Below, in pieces: positions 51,785 through 62,100 of a DNA stretch of 64,000 bases (its first letter is position 1; every line of letters starts with the position of its first letter). The DNA lies in the NCBI RefSeq assembly GCF_002959915.1, contig NZ_PPDE01000006.1, positions 31,030 through 95,029 on the forward strand. The letters run 5' to 3'. The position numbers and the translations under genes are program-made. The notes beneath the pieces are model-generated. The model was not told the DNA's origin. It searched no databases and saw only the letters and a program-made list of their open reading frames with translations. Origin of the DNA: Veillonella atypica KON (lineage in GTDB: Bacteria > Bacillota > Negativicutes > Veillonellales > Veillonellaceae).

Positions 51785-53332
51785 TTATAGAGGTTTACGA
51801 ACCACGTCAATGATAGAGCCATCGCGATATTCTACGATTGCGATGATATCTTCGTCTTTATCAGATACAGGGATATCTTGTGGTTTACCAACTAAGTCGA
51901 ATGCTAATTGTTGTAATTCTTCAATTGTGAAGATAGGCAAGTTGCTATCTTTGAAGCGTTCAATCAAATCAGTACGAGCTGGGTTGATTGCGATACCGTA
52001 TTCAGTAACGAGTACGTCAACGGAGGAGCCTGGTGTAATTACAGTTGCTACTTTGTCACGGATCATTGGCAAGCGGCCACGGATCAATGGGCAAGTAATA
52101 ACTGTGCATTTAGCACCTGCTGCTGTATCGGAGTGACCGCCAGAAGCGCCCATCAATACACCGTTGGAGTCAGTCATTACGTTTACGTTGAAATCAAGGT
52201 CGATTTCAGTGGCACCAAGGAATACTACGTCGAGGTAGTTTGTAGTGCAGTCTGTCCATGGGTTAGCGTACATGGAAGCAGACATTTCGATATGTGCAGG
52301 GTTTTTATCCAAGGATGCAGCTGCAGTAGTATCGAATGTTTGAGTGTCATAGATAGCTTTGATTAAGCCTTCTTCAAGCATACCAGTCAAGATACCTGTA
52401 GCACCACCGATAGCAAAGCCACCAGCTTCACCGCGTTTGCGAAGTTTTTCAGCAATGAATTTTGCTACAGTCAATGGAGCACCACCAGCGCCCAATTGGA
52501 ATACGAAACCTTCTTTAATGATACCAGCTTGATCAAGGAATTCACCAGCTAGTTCAGCGATTTTAATTTGAATAGGGTTCTTAGTGAAGCCAATTGCACC
52601 AGAAGCAATACCTTCTGGGTCGCCGATGCTTTCAACAGGAACAACATAATCTACATCTGTTTGAGGGATGGCATAGTTGTGTACATAGTCAACCAAGTTA
52701 TCAGTGATGATAACAGTTGTATCTGCATAGTGAGAGTCAACCTTAGCATAGCCAAGTGCGCCACATGCGGATTTACCCATACGACCAGTTGCATTGCCAC
52801 GAGGGTCAGCTGTAGGAGCAGCCATGAAAGCTACGTCGATATGAACTTCGCCAGATTCGATAGCACGAGCACGACCACCATGAGGACGAATGACTACAGG
52901 GCGTTTTAATACACCTGGGTTTTGTGTTAAGAATTTACCAAGGCGATCGCGAAGACCAGATGTTTCGAGAGCTGTAACAGTACCGTCTTGAATCATTTCA
53001 ACTAAGAAATCATGGCATGGAGATAAGGAAGAAGATGCGATTGTAATATCTTTAATGCCTTTCGCTTGAACGCGTTCCATAACCATTTTCATAACATAGT
53101 CGCCATTGCGCAAATGATGATGGAAGGACAATGTCATGCCATCTTTTACGCCAGCTTTTTCGATTGCTTCATCGATAGAAGCAAGAACTTTATTAATACC
53201 AACACGGCTCATATGAACAGGTTTACCTGCGCGTTTAGCCTTAGGTTCAATTGCGAATTCACCTTGATATACTTCGCGACCTTCTAGTGCTGGGATATTT
53301 GTTGGGATATCGCGACCTACTTTATTTAACAT
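51785..53332 (-). CDS. citF: Citrate lyase alpha subunit (CitF)
   Basis: A 515-residue citrate lyase alpha chain (citrate:acetyl-ACP transferase). It swaps acetate for citrate on the acyl carrier CitD before CitE cleaves it. Seen: LSFHHHLRNGDYVM, VVIRPHGGRARAIESGE, QLGAGGAPLTVAKF and GASGGHSDTAAGAKCTVITCPLIRGR, all family blocks. It starts 11 bases inside the end of citE. Length is normal. No ligase (citC) or prosthetic-group genes (citX, citG) are next to it. Confidence 0.95.
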   Translation of the reverse strand: MLNKVGRDIPTNIPALEGREVYQGEFAIEPKAKRAGKPVHMSRVGINKVLASIDEAIEKAGVKDGMTLSFHHHLRNGDYVMKMVMERVQAKGIKDITIASSSLSPCHDFLVEMIQDGTVTALETSGLRDRLGKFLTQNPGVLKRPVVIRPHGGRARAIESGEVHIDVAFMAAPTADPRGNATGRMGKSACGALGYAKVDSHYADTTVIITDNLVDYVHNYAIPQTDVDYVVPVESIGDPEGIASGAIGFTKNPIQIKIAELAGEFLDQAGIIKEGFVFQLGAGGAPLTVAKFIAEKLRKRGEAGGFAIGGATGILTGMLEEGLIKAIYDTQTFDTTAAASLDKNPAHIEMSASMYANPWTDCTTNYLDVVFLGATEIDLDFNVNVMTDSNGVLMGASGGHSDTAAGAKCTVITCPLIRGRLPMIRDKVATVITPGSSVDVLVTEYGIAINPARTDLIERFKDSNLPIFTIEELQQLAFDLVGKPQDIPVSDKDEDIIAIVEYRDGSIIDVVRKPL

Positions 53333-54287
53333 CGTATTCTGCTCCTTCCTCTAATTCAACTTTAATGCCTGCTGCACGTGCTTTATCAACTACGCGTTGT
53401 GCACGAACTACGATAGGACCATCGATCATCTTACCATCTACGGAAATTACGCCTTTATTGTTGCGCAATGCATCAGCATAGCTGTTCAATACCTTAACGG
53501 AATGAGCGATTTCTTTTTCGTCAGGAGTGAATACTTCGTGGATAATTTTGATTTGGCTTGGATGGATACAAGATTTGCCGTCATAACCCAATGCTTTAAT
53601 GAATTCAACTTCTTCGCGGAAGCCTTGTGGGTCTTTCACGTCGGAGAATACAGTATCAATTACGCGGATACCTGCTTCGCGTGCTGCATGAAGAATTGTT
53701 TGACGAGCGAACAATAATTCAACAGCTGGTTTATGTTTACCTGTACGAAGGTCAGCACGGTAGTCTTCAGCGCCAAGAGCAATAGCAACAACACGAGGGC
53801 CATGGCAGATTTCGCGAACATTGTACAAGCCACGAACGGATTCGATAGCTACGATAATATTGATAGTACCTTCTGGCCAGCCATTAGCTTTTTCTACTTC
53901 TTCAATTTTCTTCGCTACGATTTCAACTTCGGATACGTCTTCAGTTTTAGGCAAACGAATCATATCAGGTTTAGCTGGAACGATAACATCAAGATCATCA
54001 TAACCATAAGGAGTTTGTGTAGGATGGTTGATACGAACAACTGTTTCAGCGCGGAATTTACGGGATTTCAATGCTTCTGCAGTCAAAAGACGAGCTGTGT
54101 CTTTTTCTGTAATAGGCACGGAATCTTCAATATCGATCATGATGGAATCAGAACCGTGGATATCAGCACTGTTAATCATTTTTGGTGTATTACCAGGAAC
54201 GAACATCATGGAACGGGATAAGCGTTTTTTTGCCGCTTCTGTAAGCGGATTAGTTTTTACTTCTGGAAATGTTTTATCGTTAGCCAT
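53322..54287 (-). CDS. citE: Citrate lyase beta subunit (CitE)
   Basis: A 321-residue CitE of the HpcH/HpaI aldolase group. It cleaves citryl-ACP to oxaloacetate and acetyl-ACP. Seen: SMMFVPGNTPKMIN, DIEDSVPITEKDTAR (metal-binding Glu/Asp), VVRINHP, IVAIESVRGLYN (second acidic ligand) and ALGAEDYRADLRTGK. It starts one base inside the citD stop (TAATG) and ends inside citF, so the three are tightly coupled. Confidence 0.95.
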   Translation of the reverse strand: MANDKTFPEVKTNPLTEAAKKRLSRSMMFVPGNTPKMINSADIHGSDSIMIDIEDSVPITEKDTARLLTAEALKSRKFRAETVVRINHPTQTPYGYDDLDVIVPAKPDMIRLPKTEDVSEVEIVAKKIEEVEKANGWPEGTINIIVAIESVRGLYNVREICHGPRVVAIALGAEDYRADLRTGKHKPAVELLFARQTILHAAREAGIRVIDTVFSDVKDPQGFREEVEFIKALGYDGKSCIHPSQIKIIHEVFTPDEKEIAHSVKVLNSYADALRNNKGVISVDGKMIDGPIVVRAQRVVDKARAAGIKVELEEGAEYDVK

Positions 54288-54556
54288 TATGCTTTGCTCC
54301 CCCTTTCTAATGCGCCCAACACGCGAGCTTTAATTGTGTAATCCCAAGCATTTTTATCTTGTACAGTTACTTTTACGCCATCAAAACCAGCTTCTTTAAC
54401 TGTATTCAAGATAACAGATTTAATTTGGTCGCCATATTGACGCATAACTTTGGAAGTCAATTCGATTTCGATGCCACTAGCAATCGGTTCTACCGTAACT
54501 AATGCATCATTTTTTTCGTCGAAGCCTGCTTGCGCAGCTTTCACTAATTGTGCCAT
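54287..54556 (-). CDS. citD: Citrate lyase acyl carrier protein (CitD), acceptor Ser missing
   Basis: An 89-residue CitD homologue. The family carries a phosphoribosyl-dephospho-CoA arm on a Ser in AGTLESxD near residue 14. Here the aligned stretch is AGFDEKND, so the Ser position reads Lys15 (codon AAA in an A-rich run), and no other Ser occurs before Ser29. The rest (IEIELTSKVMRQYGDQI, DKNAWDYTIKARV) is typical. Alignment was by eye from memory of enteric CitD. The frame extends 22 codons upstream, but AAAGGATGTAAC points to the ATG at 54,556. It is the first lyase gene, 104 bases after the transporter. Confidence 0.85.
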   Translation of the reverse strand: MAQLVKAAQAGFDEKNDALVTVEPIASGIEIELTSKVMRQYGDQIKSVILNTVKEAGFDGVKVTVQDKNAWDYTIKARVLGALERGSKA

Positions 54557-54596
54557 GTTACATCCTTTCACTAAAAAATATATCAAATGGCAAAGA

Positions 54597-54617
54597 CCAG
54601 ACCGTCGCGAAGTCTGG
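54597..54617 (-). promoter_or_regulatory. Hairpin between the transporter gene and citD
   Basis: CCAGAC...GTCTGG (six-base stem, nine-base loop) is followed on the minus strand by TCTTTG, too weak for a full terminator. It may reduce read-through or set mRNA ends between transporter and lyase. Confidence 0.4.
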
Positions 54618-54659
54618 CCCAAGCCGTAAAAACAATGATGAGTATAAATTAGATGGTGA

Positions 54660-56081
54660 TTAAATCATACCGATGAAAGTCCACCAAGGGATACCTATTA
54701 CAAAGAGTAAGATCCAGCTTAATACCGCTAAGATACCACCAGCAGTCCACCATTCTTTAATGTTATTATAACCAGCAGAATAGATGATAGGACCAGGGGA
54801 TGCACCGTAGTGAGTTACGAGACCACCAAATGCATTTGTAGCAAGCAATACTAAACCAAACATAACAGGGTTAACACCGGCTGCCATACCTACCGTTAAG
54901 AATACAGGAAGCATGGATGCGATATATGCGGTACTAGAAGCGAATAAGTAACGAATAACAACGCTGATAGCGGAAAGAATTAATACTACTACAAGTGGAG
55001 ATACATCGAGTGCCAAGTTTGCTTCCATAAATGTAGCAAGCCAAGCAAAGAATTTAGCTTTTGTTAAAGCTGTGGATAAACCAAGGATAGCACCGAACCA
55101 GATGAATGTGTTCCAAACAGCTTTTGTTTGAACCATATCTTCCCATGTGATGATGCCGGATAAGAAAACAACAGTCATAGCAACTAATGCTACTGCTGTA
55201 GGACTCAAATCAAAAGCGATAGCTGGGAAAAAATATCCAATAGAAGGCCATGCCCAACCAAGAAGAGCAAGGATGAATACAACAGCCAAGATTTTTTCAG
55301 ACATTTTCATAGACCCTAATTTTGCAAGGCCTTCGTCTGCCAATTTCTTATTGTCGATTTTTACAGCTTCAGGACGGTCAATCCAGTAGCCTACAAGAGG
55401 AACAAAAATCAACATTACAAGGCCAGGAATGGCCAAAGCCACTGCCCATTCGACCCAGTTCATAGTAAGGCCTGTAATCTTAGTAACGAAATCCAGTGCC
55501 AACACATTAGGAGCCATAGCTGTTAAGAACATAAAGGACGTAATCTTTGTTACGAAGTAACCATTCATCAAGATAAAGGAACCGCCGCGTTTTGCAGTAT
55601 CACCAGGGTAAGAACCGATAGATTCTGCAATGGATAAGTTAATAGGATATACGATACCAGCTGCACGGGCTGTATTAGAAGGTGTTGCTGGAGACAAGAT
55701 TAAGTCAAGAAGCGCTGTTACATAGCCTAAACGCAATACTGTGGAACCGAATGCACGGATTAAGTGGTACGCTACACGGTGACCAAGACCAGTTTTACCA
55801 AATGCAACGCTCAAGGAGAAGGCTGCAATGATCATCCACAATGCTGTGGAGCCATAACCTACCAAAATATCTTTTGCATTGTCCATGAATAATGCAGAAG
55901 CAGCTAATACAGATAATAAAATAATTTGAATTGGATATGGTTTTAAAATCAAACCTAAGATACCTGCGATGTAGAAACCAAATAGGCGCCACGCTTCCGC
56001 AGAAAGCCCTGCTGGTGGAGTTGTAAACCAGAGGATAATTGGGATTAGCACGATAACGGCTAATTTTACAAGTCTTTCCAT
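54660..56081 (-). CDS. DASS-family anion transporter (CitT-like)
   Basis: A 473-residue, about 12-span transporter of the divalent anion:sodium symporter family (SLC13). The N-terminal half has an LILSPATPSNTARAAG loop, the SNT-type substrate motif, and the second half FGGLVTHYGASPGPIIYSAGY with a matching motif. CitT exchangers carry citrate or C4 acids (succinate, malate, tartrate). Placement before citDEF argues for citrate or a related hydroxy-acid uptake. It starts the operon, downstream of the LysR gene on the same strand. Confidence 0.9.
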   Translation of the reverse strand: MERLVKLAVIVLIPIILWFTTPPAGLSAEAWRLFGFYIAGILGLILKPYPIQIILLSVLAASALFMDNAKDILVGYGSTALWMIIAAFSLSVAFGKTGLGHRVAYHLIRAFGSTVLRLGYVTALLDLILSPATPSNTARAAGIVYPINLSIAESIGSYPGDTAKRGGSFILMNGYFVTKITSFMFLTAMAPNVLALDFVTKITGLTMNWVEWAVALAIPGLVMLIFVPLVGYWIDRPEAVKIDNKKLADEGLAKLGSMKMSEKILAVVFILALLGWAWPSIGYFFPAIAFDLSPTAVALVAMTVVFLSGIITWEDMVQTKAVWNTFIWFGAILGLSTALTKAKFFAWLATFMEANLALDVSPLVVVLILSAISVVIRYLFASSTAYIASMLPVFLTVGMAAGVNPVMFGLVLLATNAFGGLVTHYGASPGPIIYSAGYNNIKEWWTAGGILAVLSWILLFVIGIPWWTFIGMI

Positions 56082-56316
56082 GTTTTTTCCTTTCTTATAA
56101 ACATAGGCATATACTGTTCATCCTAACACTACCCAAGTAATTCGTAATACGCGACTATTACTCATGAATTCTTGTATTTAGTATGATTTCATTATACGTT
56201 GGTAATCATTTTCTGAAAAATAGATTACCTTTATAGGGGTCATAAAAATTTTTATAACTGTCATTCATACTTTTTATGCATTTTACTCATAGTTTTTTAG
56301 GTGTAAATGTAAAAAA

Positions 56317-56351
56317 TGCATGCATACATCTCAAAAAGATGTATACATGCA
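56317..56351 (-). terminator. Terminator of the LysR gene upstream of the cit operon
   Basis: TGCATGCATACATCT/AGATGTATACATGCA with one mismatch and a CAAAA loop; TTTTTT follows on the minus strand. The rest of the 278-bp gap 56,082-56,359 should hold the transporter promoter. Confidence 0.75.
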
Positions 56352-56359
56352 CTTACATG

Positions 56360-57271
56360 TTATGATTGATATTCTCTAAAAATACTATCGTCTACAACAG
56401 TGTGTTGTTTATAGTAATCTCGTACGTACTCGATAAATGTTTTGACAGCAATTAAATTGGCCGACTCTTTTGTGTATACCATATTGGTATCACGCGTAAT
56501 ATATGTTCCATCCTTGCTACGCAATGGGCTAACATAAATATCTTTGTCTTTACAAGATCCAAGCCCCATATAGGTTAGGATAGACCATCCTAGACCGGCC
56601 CGCACAAAATGACGACATGTACTCATGGAATTGACGTCCATCGCCACAATGGGGGGGTCTTCAAAATGCTCGGCACACCATTTTTCAATGATATTAGCTA
56701 CCGATGCATCAGTTTGGTATCGAATAAAAGGCACCTTCTCTAACGATTCTGGTGGCACTAACTCTTTATATACCAAGCAATACGGTTCTTCCAATAACAA
56801 TTCTGAATTGCCTGATACTTCATATCCACCACGTGCAAACGCCACCATACAATCACCGGTATTAAACATCTTTACAACTTGATGGCTGAAAGCTGTCTTA
56901 ACTTGAATATGTACATCTGGATACTGTTCGCGGAACGATTTCAACAAAGCTGGTAATTCATAATCTGCAAAATTGATGGATGATGCAATTTTTAAGGTAC
57001 CTTGAATCTTACCAGTAGACGACGTCAATGCATGGTCTAAGGCCTCTCTATCATGCAGCATGCGTTTGCAATAGTCATAATAGATTTCACCTTGTGGCGT
57101 CAATGCAATACCTTCTGTAGTACGAAGCAACAAGGAGTACCCTACGCTATCCTCTAAATGACGCAGTCGATAGCTCAAAGCAGGCTGCGAAACAAATAAC
57201 TTTTCAGCTGCTTTTGTTATATTACCTTCATCCACAACAGTTACAAAGGTACGCCATTCTTTATCATCCAT
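56360..57271 (-). CDS. LysR-family regulator, probable cit operon regulator
   Basis: A 303-residue LysR regulator. N-terminal helix-turn-helix (WRTFVTVVDEGNITKAAEKLFVSQ; ALSYRLRHLEDSVGYSL) and effector domain (LKIASSINFADYELPALLKSF) are standard. It lies directly upstream of the transporter/citrate lyase operon on the same strand, with its own terminator, so it is a likely regulator of that operon. The inducer is unknown; citrate is the obvious guess. AAAGGAG precedes the ATG. Confidence 0.9.
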   Translation of the reverse strand: MDDKEWRTFVTVVDEGNITKAAEKLFVSQPALSYRLRHLEDSVGYSLLLRTTEGIALTPQGEIYYDYCKRMLHDREALDHALTSSTGKIQGTLKIASSINFADYELPALLKSFREQYPDVHIQVKTAFSHQVVKMFNTGDCMVAFARGGYEVSGNSELLLEEPYCLVYKELVPPESLEKVPFIRYQTDASVANIIEKWCAEHFEDPPIVAMDVNSMSTCRHFVRAGLGWSILTYMGLGSCKDKDIYVSPLRSKDGTYITRDTNMVYTKESANLIAVKTFIEYVRDYYKQHTVVDDSIFREYQS

Positions 57272-57317
57272 AGTCGTACTCCTTTTTTATGACCAACCTA
57301 TTTATATTATATATTGC

Positions 57318-59066
57318 TTATCTAGCATTCGCAATGCCTGCAAAGACCTTACCTCGTTCGCCATCGATGGTGACCTCTGCGCCTTCCAGCAATACGTCAT
57401 AAGAATCTTTGGCGCCTAAGATGACAGGAATACCATAGGTAATGCCTGCAATAGCACTATCTGATGTGTACCCATCTTCAACAGAAATGATACCGCCAGC
57501 GCGTTTAGCAATGTTCATCAATTCTGGTTCCATAGTCCCTACTACAAGAATATCGCCGGATTGGAAGCTTTCATAATCATTCTTATGATTAGCTGCAATA
57601 AATACGCGACCCGTAGCGGATTTACGCAAGATACCATTGCCAGATAACAACACCTTGCCTGCAATATGAACGCGAATCATATTCGTAGTACCTGTAGAAC
57701 CAGAAGGTACGCCAGCGGTAACGACAACTAGATCACCAGAGTTGATGGCATTTGCCCCGAGAGCACCGGTAATCGCCTGTTTCACCATTTCATCAGAGTT
57801 GATATTTTCACGGCCCTTGATGGCTTCAACCCCCCAGCATAATTGCATGCGACGAATCGTTTCATCATGCGGTGTAATAGCAATAATTTTACAATCTGGA
57901 CGGTGACGAGCCACACTAATCGCAGTATGACCAGATTCGGTACATGTTAAAATAGCTGCTGCCCCAAGATCACTCGCAACGCGCACACTGGCCAAACATA
58001 CAGCCTCAGTGGTTGTCACATCATCGCTTTCCTTCGTTCTACTCTTATGATCATAAATAGCAGACTGCTCCGTTACCTCTGCAATGCGTGTCATCGTTGT
58101 AACAGCTTCCACCGGATATGCGCCATTAGCAGTCTCACCAGATAACATAATAGCATCGGTGCCATCTAAGATTGCATTGGCCACATCACTCGCTTCGGCA
58201 CGCGTAGGACGAGGGTTTTGAATCATAGACTCCAACATTTGCGTAGCCGTAATAACAGGTTTGCCAAGACGATTACATTTTTCAATCATCATCTTTTGCA
58301 ATACCGGTACTTCTTCGGCTGGAATTTCTACGCCCAAATCACCACGAGCAATCATAAGACCATCCGCTACATCGAGAATTTCATCAATATTATTGACTCC
58401 TTCAGCATTTTCAATTTTGGCGATAATCTTAATATCCTTTTGTTCAGATTCCAAGATACGGCGAATAGCCACTACATCCTTAGCGCGTTGCATAAAGGAT
58501 GCAGCCACAAAGTCTACACCTTGTTGGCAACCAAAGCGTAAATCTAATTCATCTTGCTCGGATACAGGCGGCAAGCTAAGCGCTACGCCTGGCACGGCTA
58601 CCCGTTTGCGATTGCCGATTTCACCACTATTTTGAACGGTGGTAATGATGTTATTACCTTCAATAGCATCGATAGTCAATCTAACAAGGCCATCAGCTAA
58701 GAGAACTGTATCGCCAACGTGCACATCGCCTACTAAACCTTTATGGTTTACAGTACTAATCTCTAACGTGCCTTCTACATCATCCGTAGTCAATGTAAAT
58801 TGTTGCCCCGCTTCGAGGAATACCTTGCCTTCTTTAAACAGTCCTAGACGAACCTCTGGACCTTTTGTATCGAGCAATAATGCGATTGGTTTATTGACAA
58901 TCATCGCCGCATCACGCACCATTTGCATGCGCTCTGCTTGCTCTTCATGCGAACCATGAGAGAAGTTAAAACGAGCCACATTCATGCCAGCGCGCATCAT
59001 ATCTTCTAAAATACCGAACTTATCCGTGCCCGGACCTACGGTACATACGATTTTTGTACGTTTCAT
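57318..59066 (-). CDS. pyk: Pyruvate kinase
   Basis: A 582-residue pyruvate kinase with the extra C-terminal domain found in Bacilli and relatives. It makes pyruvate and ATP from PEP. Seen: TKIVCTVGPGTDKF, MNVARFNFSHGSHEEQ, IIAKIENAEGVNNIDEI (catalytic Lys), MIARGDLGVEIPAEEVP and ATQMLESMIQNPRPTRAEASDVANAI. The C-terminal PEP-utiliser-like domain reads ISVEDGYTSDSAIAGITYG, so the usual THis of TSHAA is Asp; that domain is not the kinase site. The frame goes 20 codons upstream, but AGGAGG before the ATG at 59,066 fixes the start. Confidence 0.95.
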   Translation of the reverse strand: MKRTKIVCTVGPGTDKFGILEDMMRAGMNVARFNFSHGSHEEQAERMQMVRDAAMIVNKPIALLLDTKGPEVRLGLFKEGKVFLEAGQQFTLTTDDVEGTLEISTVNHKGLVGDVHVGDTVLLADGLVRLTIDAIEGNNIITTVQNSGEIGNRKRVAVPGVALSLPPVSEQDELDLRFGCQQGVDFVAASFMQRAKDVVAIRRILESEQKDIKIIAKIENAEGVNNIDEILDVADGLMIARGDLGVEIPAEEVPVLQKMMIEKCNRLGKPVITATQMLESMIQNPRPTRAEASDVANAILDGTDAIMLSGETANGAYPVEAVTTMTRIAEVTEQSAIYDHKSRTKESDDVTTTEAVCLASVRVASDLGAAAILTCTESGHTAISVARHRPDCKIIAITPHDETIRRMQLCWGVEAIKGRENINSDEMVKQAITGALGANAINSGDLVVVTAGVPSGSTGTTNMIRVHIAGKVLLSGNGILRKSATGRVFIAANHKNDYESFQSGDILVVGTMEPELMNIAKRAGGIISVEDGYTSDSAIAGITYGIPVILGAKDSYDVLLEGAEVTIDGERGKVFAGIANAR

Positions 59067-59197
59067 ATATCCTCCTAAAGGGATTTTATTTAATATATCT
59101 ACAAATTTAATTATACCTGTCCCCATTGAGCTTTGACCAATACCAAATTTACATCTTTCGATATAAATCTATTGCATATGCCCTATCTATGCACACC

Positions 59198-62100
59198 CTA
59201 TTGTACCTCTACGGCACCTTCACCTAATACCGCTTCAATGCGTGCGATGATCTCATCTGTAGGTGCAAAGCATAATTGAGGTGATAAATTAATTCGTTTT
59301 CGTTGTTTGTGTAAATATAATGCTGTCGGGACTTGCCCTTCTGCTTGTGAAAGTATTTCCTTCAACGCATTACTATTCTCTGGCGTATCATAAGCACTGC
59401 GAATATGGATGGCGATTTGTCGTGCATTGTTATAATTCACCTTTAGCGGTGCAATGCGGTCCGCAATAATCTGTACACCCTTTTCATCCGCATCAACACG
59501 GCCTCGCACCTTAACAACCATATCGACAGCCAAGAATTGTTGGCTCTGAGCAAATACCTTCGGAAATGCCACCACTTGAGCCGAACCAGAGTAATCTTCG
59601 ATGCGAAGAATACTCATGACATCGCCCCGTTTTGTAGGTCTATCCCCTCTTTCAGCAATGAGACCGCCAAAGGTAATCGTTTGACCATCAAAACGCTCTG
59701 GGTTTTCAAGAAGTTGCCCCAGTTCAAAAAGGCCTTTCAATTCCTTGTTATAACCTTGCAATGGATGACCCGTAATATAGAATCCTGTGTAGTCCTTTTC
59801 ATCCTTCAATTTATCATCTTCCGATAAATCAGGTAAATTCGGTACCGGAATCATATCGACATCATCTGTGCTTTCACCAAAGAGACTCATAGTCCCCATG
59901 GCAGCATCCTTTTGCTGCTTAGCCCCTACAGCCTGTGCACTTTCATACATGTGCAATAACTGATTGCGGTTTTCCTCGAATCCGTCCATAGCACCGCAGC
60001 GAATTAAGCTTTCCAGCAACCGTTTATTAACGACCTTGCTATCTACGCGGCGACAAAAATCGGTAATGCTCGTATAGAGACCATGGGCCTCACGCTCTGT
60101 AATGAGTCGATCGATAGCATTGTCCCCTACGTTCTTGATGCCCCCAAGACCAAAGCGAATGGCATCACCTTGTACGGCAAAGCTACGCAAGGAATGGTTC
60201 ACATCGGGACCGAGGACCTGCACATTATGTTTTTTACAAGCATTGATATAGTATGTGAGCTTATCCATATTTTGCATAAAGCTGGTCATGGTAGCGGCCA
60301 TAAATTCTGGGAAGTAGTGCACCTTAAGATATGCTGTTTGGTACGCAATATACGCATAGGCCGCACTATGAGATTTATTAAAGCCATAGCCTGCGAAGTA
60401 AACGAGCAAGTCAAATACTTCATTTGCAATGGACTCTTCGATGCCATTATTGATAGAACCTTGTATAAAGGATTCCCGTTGCGCCTTGAGGACGGATTCT
60501 TTTTTCTTACCCATCGCACGACGCATTAAATCTGCTTGGCCAAGGGAGAAACCGCCCATGGCAGACGCAATTTGCATAACCTGTTCTTGGTAGAGAATAA
60601 CGCCGAACGTATCTTTCAAAATAGGTTCCAAAATCGGATGTAAATAAGTCACCTCTTTTTTACCATGACGACGATCGACAAAATCCGCCACCATGCCAGA
60701 TCCCAAAGGACCTGGGCGATAGAGTGCAACGAGAGGGATTAAATCCTCAAAATGCTCCGGCTTCAAATCCATAACGAGCTTGGTAATCCCATCGGACTCA
60801 AGCTGGAACACACCCGATGTATCGCCCTTGGTAAGGAGCTCACAAGCCTCTTTATCATCTAATGGGATAGCATCTAAATCGAGGTCAATACCTCGGTTTG
60901 CCTTGATGAGCTTAAGGGCATCCCCCATAACGGTTAATGTACGGAGGCCCAAAAAGTCCATCTTTAACAGGCCTAATTCTTCGATATTATCCTTATCATA
61001 TTGAGTGACAAAACCTTCTTCATTAGAGTTTTGTACAGGCACATGGTCATCTAGAGGATCCGCAGAAATTACAACGCCTGCTGCATGAGTGGACGAGTTA
61101 CGTGCAATACCTTCTAGTTTTTGACCAAAATCAAATAGCTCTTTTACATTAGGGTCTGTATCATATAAGGCTTTTAAATCTTTACCCTTTAAAGCCTTTC
61201 CTAAGGTGATGCCCAATTCATTAGGAATCATCTTCGCAATGCGATTGACCTCAGCTAATGGTAAATCGAGCACACGACCTACGTCACGAATAACGGCGCG
61301 GGCCGCTTCTGTACCAAAGGTGATGATTTGAGACACGCGAGCCTGTCCATATTTTCGCGTTACGTAATCGATGGCTTCACCCCGCTTTTCATAGCAGAAG
61401 TCAATATCAATATCAGGCATGCTTACCCGTTCTGGGTTTAAAAACCGTTCAAAGAGCAAATCGTATTGTAATGGGTCGAGCCCTGTGATACCTAATAAAT
61501 AAGCTACTACAGAACCTGCCGCAGAGCCACGACCTGGGCCTACAAGGATATCGTGTTCACGCGCATAACGCACATAGTCCCATACGATAAGGAAATAGTC
61601 TTCAAAGCCCATCGTTCCGATAACATCGAGTTCGTAGTCAAGACGTTTTTTGAGTTCCTCCGATGTATCGCCATATAAGCGAGGTATTTCTCGTTCACAG
61701 ACCTTGCGTAAATAAGTCTTAGACGTTTCGCCCTCAGGCACATCAAAGTGCGGCAAATGGTGTTCATCAAAATTAAATTCTACATTGCATCGGTCTGCAA
61801 TCTTTACTGTATTTTCTAAGGCCCCAGGGATGTGTCCAAAGAGCTCCGCCATCTCGTCCCCAGATTTGAGATAGAACTCATCATTAGGGAATTTCAAACG
61901 ATCTACTTCGGCGCGACGTCGGCCCGTTTGAATACAAACGCGGATATCCTGAGCATCAGCGTCGTCTTTCATAACATAGTGGAAATCATTGGACGCCACG
62001 ATGCCTAGGCCATATTCGTCAGCTAATTGGCATAGCACTTGCTGAGCCCGTAACTCTTCAGGTAAACCGTGATTTTGAATTTCTAAAAAGAAATTGTCTT

